The notes below the pieces were generated by a model that saw only the letters and a program-made list of their open reading frames with translations, was not told the origin of the DNA and did no database searches. A stretch of 8,757 bases of DNA from Saprospiraceae bacterium. GTDB lineage: Bacteria > Bacteroidota > Bacteroidia > Chitinophagales > Saprospiraceae. Made by a program: the position numbers and the translations under genes. The stretch is taken from the NCBI GenBank assembly GCA_007125435.1, contig SLDF01000319.1, positions 1 to 8,757 on the forward strand. The letters run 5' to 3'. Below, piece after piece: positions 7,003 through 8,757 of the stretch. Position 1 is the stretch's first letter; every line of letters starts with the position of its first letter.

Positions 7003-7271
7003 GGGTAATGCTGCTTTGGTTAATAAATAAGGTTGTTGTTAAGGTTGTTGTTTATTTGCTGTTAGTTCTTCTTATAATAAAATATTTTAATTTATTGACA
7101 TTTTAATATGTAAATCTATGTTTAATTTCTGTCTGAACCAAATTTGTGCCTCTAATTATTTTATTATTTGTGTTTTGACCATCCATATTTGCTTTAACTG
7201 GTTATATTTTTTTGTGTTCAAAACCATTCAAAGCAATCAAGGTCATAATTCGGGTTTAACACATGACAGCA
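7003..7271. other. AT-rich leader region upstream of ldhA
   Basis: I see no gene here. The short reading frames have no recognisable features. The region holds a possible ldhA promoter and a perfect tandem duplication of AAGGTTGTTGTT (7029-7040 and 7041-7052), which would lie in the ldhA leader. Base composition is strongly AT-rich, consistent with a promoter region. Confidence 0.6.
7111..7142 (-). promoter_or_regulatory. Possible promoter for ldhA
   Basis: On the minus strand, TTTG (7139-7142), a 20-base spacer and TAGATTTA (7111-7118) match TTTG-N20-TAnnTTTG with one mismatch, at the final base of the -7 box. The predicted start of transcription lies about 100 bases before the ATG at 7002. 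The spacing is ideal, but AT-rich DNA makes chance matches common. Confidence 0.33.
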
Positions 7272-7424
7272 TTACTTATCAAAAACTTTGCCACGAACAC
7301 TTTGGTAATCATATCCCCTTCTGTAGCAAATTTCATTAACTTCTTTGTCATAGTAGGTTTCCAAATCCCCAAACGATGGCACTATTTTTGGAACACTTTG
7401 CGAAAAGTTGAATGTTTTAATCCG
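7272..7424 (-). pseudogene. C-terminal remnant of an unrecognised protein gene
   Basis: On the minus strand a reading frame of about 50 codons ends at TAA (7272-7274). Its product has the composition of a real folded protein. It includes VPKIVPSFGDLETYYD, then KEVNEICYRRGYDYQ and a final SVRGKVFDK, rich in aromatic and charged residues and free of low-complexity runs. It has no credible start. Upstream it runs into the terminal arm of element B at 7417, where the frame closes at a TAA (7434-7436). No continuation is visible on the other side of B. I infer the tail of a gene whose rest was lost when B arrived or by a deletion there. I do not recognise the family. It could also be a chance open frame, but the residue content argues against that. 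Confidence 0.5.
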
Positions 7425-7701
7425 CTTTATGCATTAGGGTTTCGTAGTGAGGGTTAAAATCGACGAAGGAGATTCACGATTGCCATAAAAAATATAAAAG
7501 CAATATGAGTAAATGGCGAAAAAATAAGTGATTTCGCGATTGAATCATAGTCAACCCTATGGTGAATGAGCGAAATCAAGCGAAGCGCCTTATTTTGAAG
7601 CCATTTACTCACGCTGTTTTGATTTCTTTATTTGTGTTCGTGAATCTCCTTCGTCGATTTAAAGCCGTAATAGAAATCGTTAATGTATAAAGCGGGTTTA
7701 A
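7417..7701. repeat. Palindromic element B (long form, nested inverted repeats)
   Basis: At least four pairs of inverted arms are nested in order. The outer arms are 7417-7436 with 7681-7701. Next is a perfect 22-base pair, 7458-7479 with 7638-7659 (AATCGACGAAGGAGATTCACG... and its complement). Then 7506-7528 pairs with 7589-7611 (TGAGTAAATGGC...AAAATAAG). Inside that, TGATTTCGC (7529-7537) pairs with GCGAAATCA (7570-7578), and CATAG (7546-7550) with CTATG (7557-7561) around a 6-base loop. The whole 285 bp could extrude as one long, interrupted hairpin. Its outer shell is element A. TTAA is at both ends. It encodes no protein. It lies 49 bases upstream of the glycosylase start codon, with the remnant gene on its other side. 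Confidence 0.92.
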
Positions 7702-7750
7702 TTCATTATCGAGTAAGATTTAAGAACTTATTGCTAAATATTGAAAAAAT

Positions 7751-8452
7751 ATGACCAGTATAGCCGATCAAATATTAAACTTCAACAGACAATTGACCTT
7801 TCCGGCTAAGCTGCCACGACATCTTGATGTCATTAATCCATTCCATGGAGAAGGGAGCGATGAAGTTTGGGCATGCAATGAGGTGTTCTATCGAAAATTT
7901 TACAGTGACTCTAAAGACAGGGTACTCATACTTGGTATCAATCCGGGCAGACATGGTGCCGGCACTACAGGCATACCATTCACTGATACCAAGCGACTGG
8001 AGCAGATCTGTCACATCGAGCAATCTAATGCTCATACCCACGAACCTTCTTCCGTTTTTATATACGATTTGATTGATGCTATGGGTGGCCCGGAGCATTT
8101 TTACAGCAAATTTTTGATAGGGTCTCTGTGCCCGCTAGGCTTTCTCACGCTTAACAAGAAAGGCAATTGGGTCAATTACAATTTTTACGATGACAAAGCA
8201 CTCACACGCAAGACTATACCCCTTATCAGACAAAACCTAAACTTCCTCAAGACGCTGAGCTCTTCATACGACACCGTCTACCTTCTCGGTCAGGGTAAGA
8301 ATTACAAATTCTTCAAAACATTCAATGAAGATGAGCCCTACTTCAGACGCATTGTCCCACTCGCTCACCCCAGATATATCATGCAATACAAGCTCAAACA
8401 GAAGAATGACTTCCTCCAGAACTACATCGATGAGCTGAAAGTTTATTTTTGA
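7751..8452 (+). CDS. Uracil-DNA-glycosylase-superfamily protein, SMUG2/DUF4918 type
   Basis: This 233-residue protein is a single-domain DNA glycosylase that should flip out and excise deaminated bases such as uracil, starting base-excision repair. The first active-site motif is GINPGRHGAG (62-71), in the style of the SMUG1 motif GMNPGPFG. It is followed by TGIPFTD (73-79), which forms the base pocket. The second motif, in the loop that enters the DNA, is HPRY (206-209), preceded by PLA and followed by IMQYK. The run IGSLCPLGF (123-131) and the pair LLGQGKNYKF (178-187) mark the DUF4918 subgroup found in Bacteroidota. From memory, a Pedobacter member was named SMUG2 and reported to act on uracil and xanthine in DNA. 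The substrate range here is inferred. The ATG is preceded by an A-rich stretch and no Shine-Dalgarno sequence. It is a lone plus-strand gene between element B and the right copy of the 163-bp repeat, which starts 7 bases after the stop. Confidence 0.88.
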   Translation: MTSIADQILNFNRQLTFPAKLPRHLDVINPFHGEGSDEVWACNEVFYRKFYSDSKDRVLILGINPGRHGAGTTGIPFTDTKRLEQICHIEQSNAHTHEPSSVFIYDLIDAMGGPEHFYSKFLIGSLCPLGFLTLNKKGNWVNYNFYDDKALTRKTIPLIRQNLNFLKTLSSSYDTVYLLGQGKNYKFFKTFNEDEPYFRRIVPLAHPRYIMQYKLKQKNDFLQNYIDELKVYF

Positions 8453-8459
8453 TAGTTTT

Positions 8460-8621
8460 GGGCGTGCCCCCTCACTTACGATCGGGGTCGGGCTATTCGC
8501 TTGTATTCCTGGCTGTCTCATGGGCAGTCATTATGTATCTGGTGGCTTCCTCCGGTCACCCCCACCTACATATTCCTGCTTGCCATTCGTCAGCCACTCA
8601 TATCGCTGCTATCCCTCACGC
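8460..8621 (+). repeat. 163-bp structured interspersed repeat, right copy (162 bp here)
   Basis: This is the inverted partner of 13-175. Possible RNA pairings read from the plus strand are: terminal GCGTG (8462-8466) with CACGC (8617-8621), a C-run (8467-8471) with GGGG (8484-8487) around the variable block, GGCTGTC with GGGCAGTC (about 8512-8530), TATGTA (8532-8537) with TACATA (8567-8572), and inside it GGTGGC (8541-8546) with GTCACC (8555-8560). It starts 7 bases after the glycosylase stop on the same strand, so it could form the 3' end of that transcript. Short frames through it appear to be artefacts. Beyond it, up to the window end, no gene is visible. Confidence 0.85.
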
Positions 8622-8627
8622 AAGAAT

Positions 8628-8740
8628 CAGTTGTCGGTTGTCCGTTGTTTACGCTTCGCTGTTTAATGTTTGAGATTCGCTTCGCTTTCTCAAACGTTTA
8701 CGCTGCGTGGACTTTGTCCACTTCGCTGTTTATGCTTGAA
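8628..8740. repeat. Cluster of small hairpins and TTCGCT repeats
   Basis: GTTGTC(C/G) units recur at 8631-8644. Next come the near-identical ACGCTTCGCTGTTTA (8651-8665) and CACTTCGCTGTTTAT (8719-8732 region). Two perfect hairpins lie between them: GTTTGAGA (8668-8675) with TCTCAAAC (8688-8695), whose loop is two TTCGCT units, and GTGGAC (8707-8712) with GTCCAC (8716-8721). The pattern of different stems around the same TTCGCT core suggests a simple-sequence intergenic array, a style I associate with Bacteroidota genomes. No protein is predicted. Confidence 0.6.
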
Positions 8741-8757
8741 GAGAACTTAAGGCTTTC

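Noticed and set aside
7118..7339. Plus-strand 73-codon frame rich in Phe, Ile and Cys
   Set aside because: It lies in AT-rich leader DNA, has no recognisable motif, and its 3' part runs antisense to the more protein-like remnant at 7272-7424.
7263..7457. Plus-strand 64-codon frame running into element B
   Set aside because: It is the antisense shadow of the remnant gene and ends inside the repeat arm.
7417..7701. Element B as a CRISPR array or integron attachment array
   Set aside because: The repeats are inverted and nested, not direct repeats with spacers. There are no cas or integrase genes and no attC-like R/L boxes.
7775..8098. 107-codon minus-strand frame inside the glycosylase gene
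   Set aside because: It is antisense to conserved active-site codons, and no family features are visible.
13..8621. The whole window as a composite transposon bounded by inverted repeats
   Set aside because: The repeats carry no transposase. The genes between are housekeeping-like, and no target duplication flanks the repeats. A dispersed intergenic repeat is the simpler reading.
8449..8673. Plus-strand 74-codon frame across the right 163-bp repeat
   Set aside because: It overlaps the glycosylase stop and covers a sequence better explained as a structured repeat. In the left copy the variable block and other differences would change the frame.

Overview
The window looks like chromosomal DNA from a member of the Bacteroidota, most likely an environmental, Saprospiria-like lineage. 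Three observations support this. The M14 peptidase carries a type IX secretion C-terminal sorting domain. The last gene is a SMUG2/DUF4918-type glycosylase, a family I associate with Bacteroidota. Several genes are preceded by TAnnTTTG -7 boxes with little Shine-Dalgarno sequence. I cannot name the genus from sequence alone.

Layout: six confident protein genes, two on the plus strand, three on the minus strand, one on the plus strand. They are tsaC-type threonylcarbamoyl-AMP synthase (348-917, +), a secreted zinc carboxypeptidase (1163-3085, +), an alkylglycerol-monooxygenase-like di-iron membrane hydroxylase (3307-4581, -), UDP-glucuronate 4-epimerase (4814-5806, -), D-lactate dehydrogenase (5995-7002, -) and a uracil-DNA-glycosylase-family protein (7751-8452, +). 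Each has its own sizeable upstream gap. They do not form one pathway: the list mixes tRNA modification, secreted proteolysis, lipid chemistry, surface-sugar supply, fermentation and base-excision repair. I see no evidence that they act together.

The unusual content is between the genes. (i) A repeat of about 163 bp is present twice in inverted orientation near the two ends of the window (13-175 and 8460-8621). It is nearly identical over 139 bp, has one variable loop-like block, and has base-pairing that looks like a structured RNA. (ii) Three related palindromic elements, called here C (1000-1160), A (4648-4745) and B (7417-7701), each sit just upstream of a gene. B is a roughly 285-bp set of inverted repeats nested at least four deep. 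A is the same outer palindrome without the inner levels. C is a diverged relative that carries an extra GC-rich hairpin and ends two bases before the peptidase start codon. (iii) Immediately beside B, on the minus strand, lies a short protein-like reading frame that looks like the C-terminal remnant of a lost gene. (iv) The right edge holds a cluster of small hairpins built around TTCGCT.

There is no tRNA, rRNA, CRISPR array, transposase or obvious defence operon in the window. The best candidates for undescribed biology are the A/B/C palindrome family and the 163-bp structured repeat, not a new protein system.
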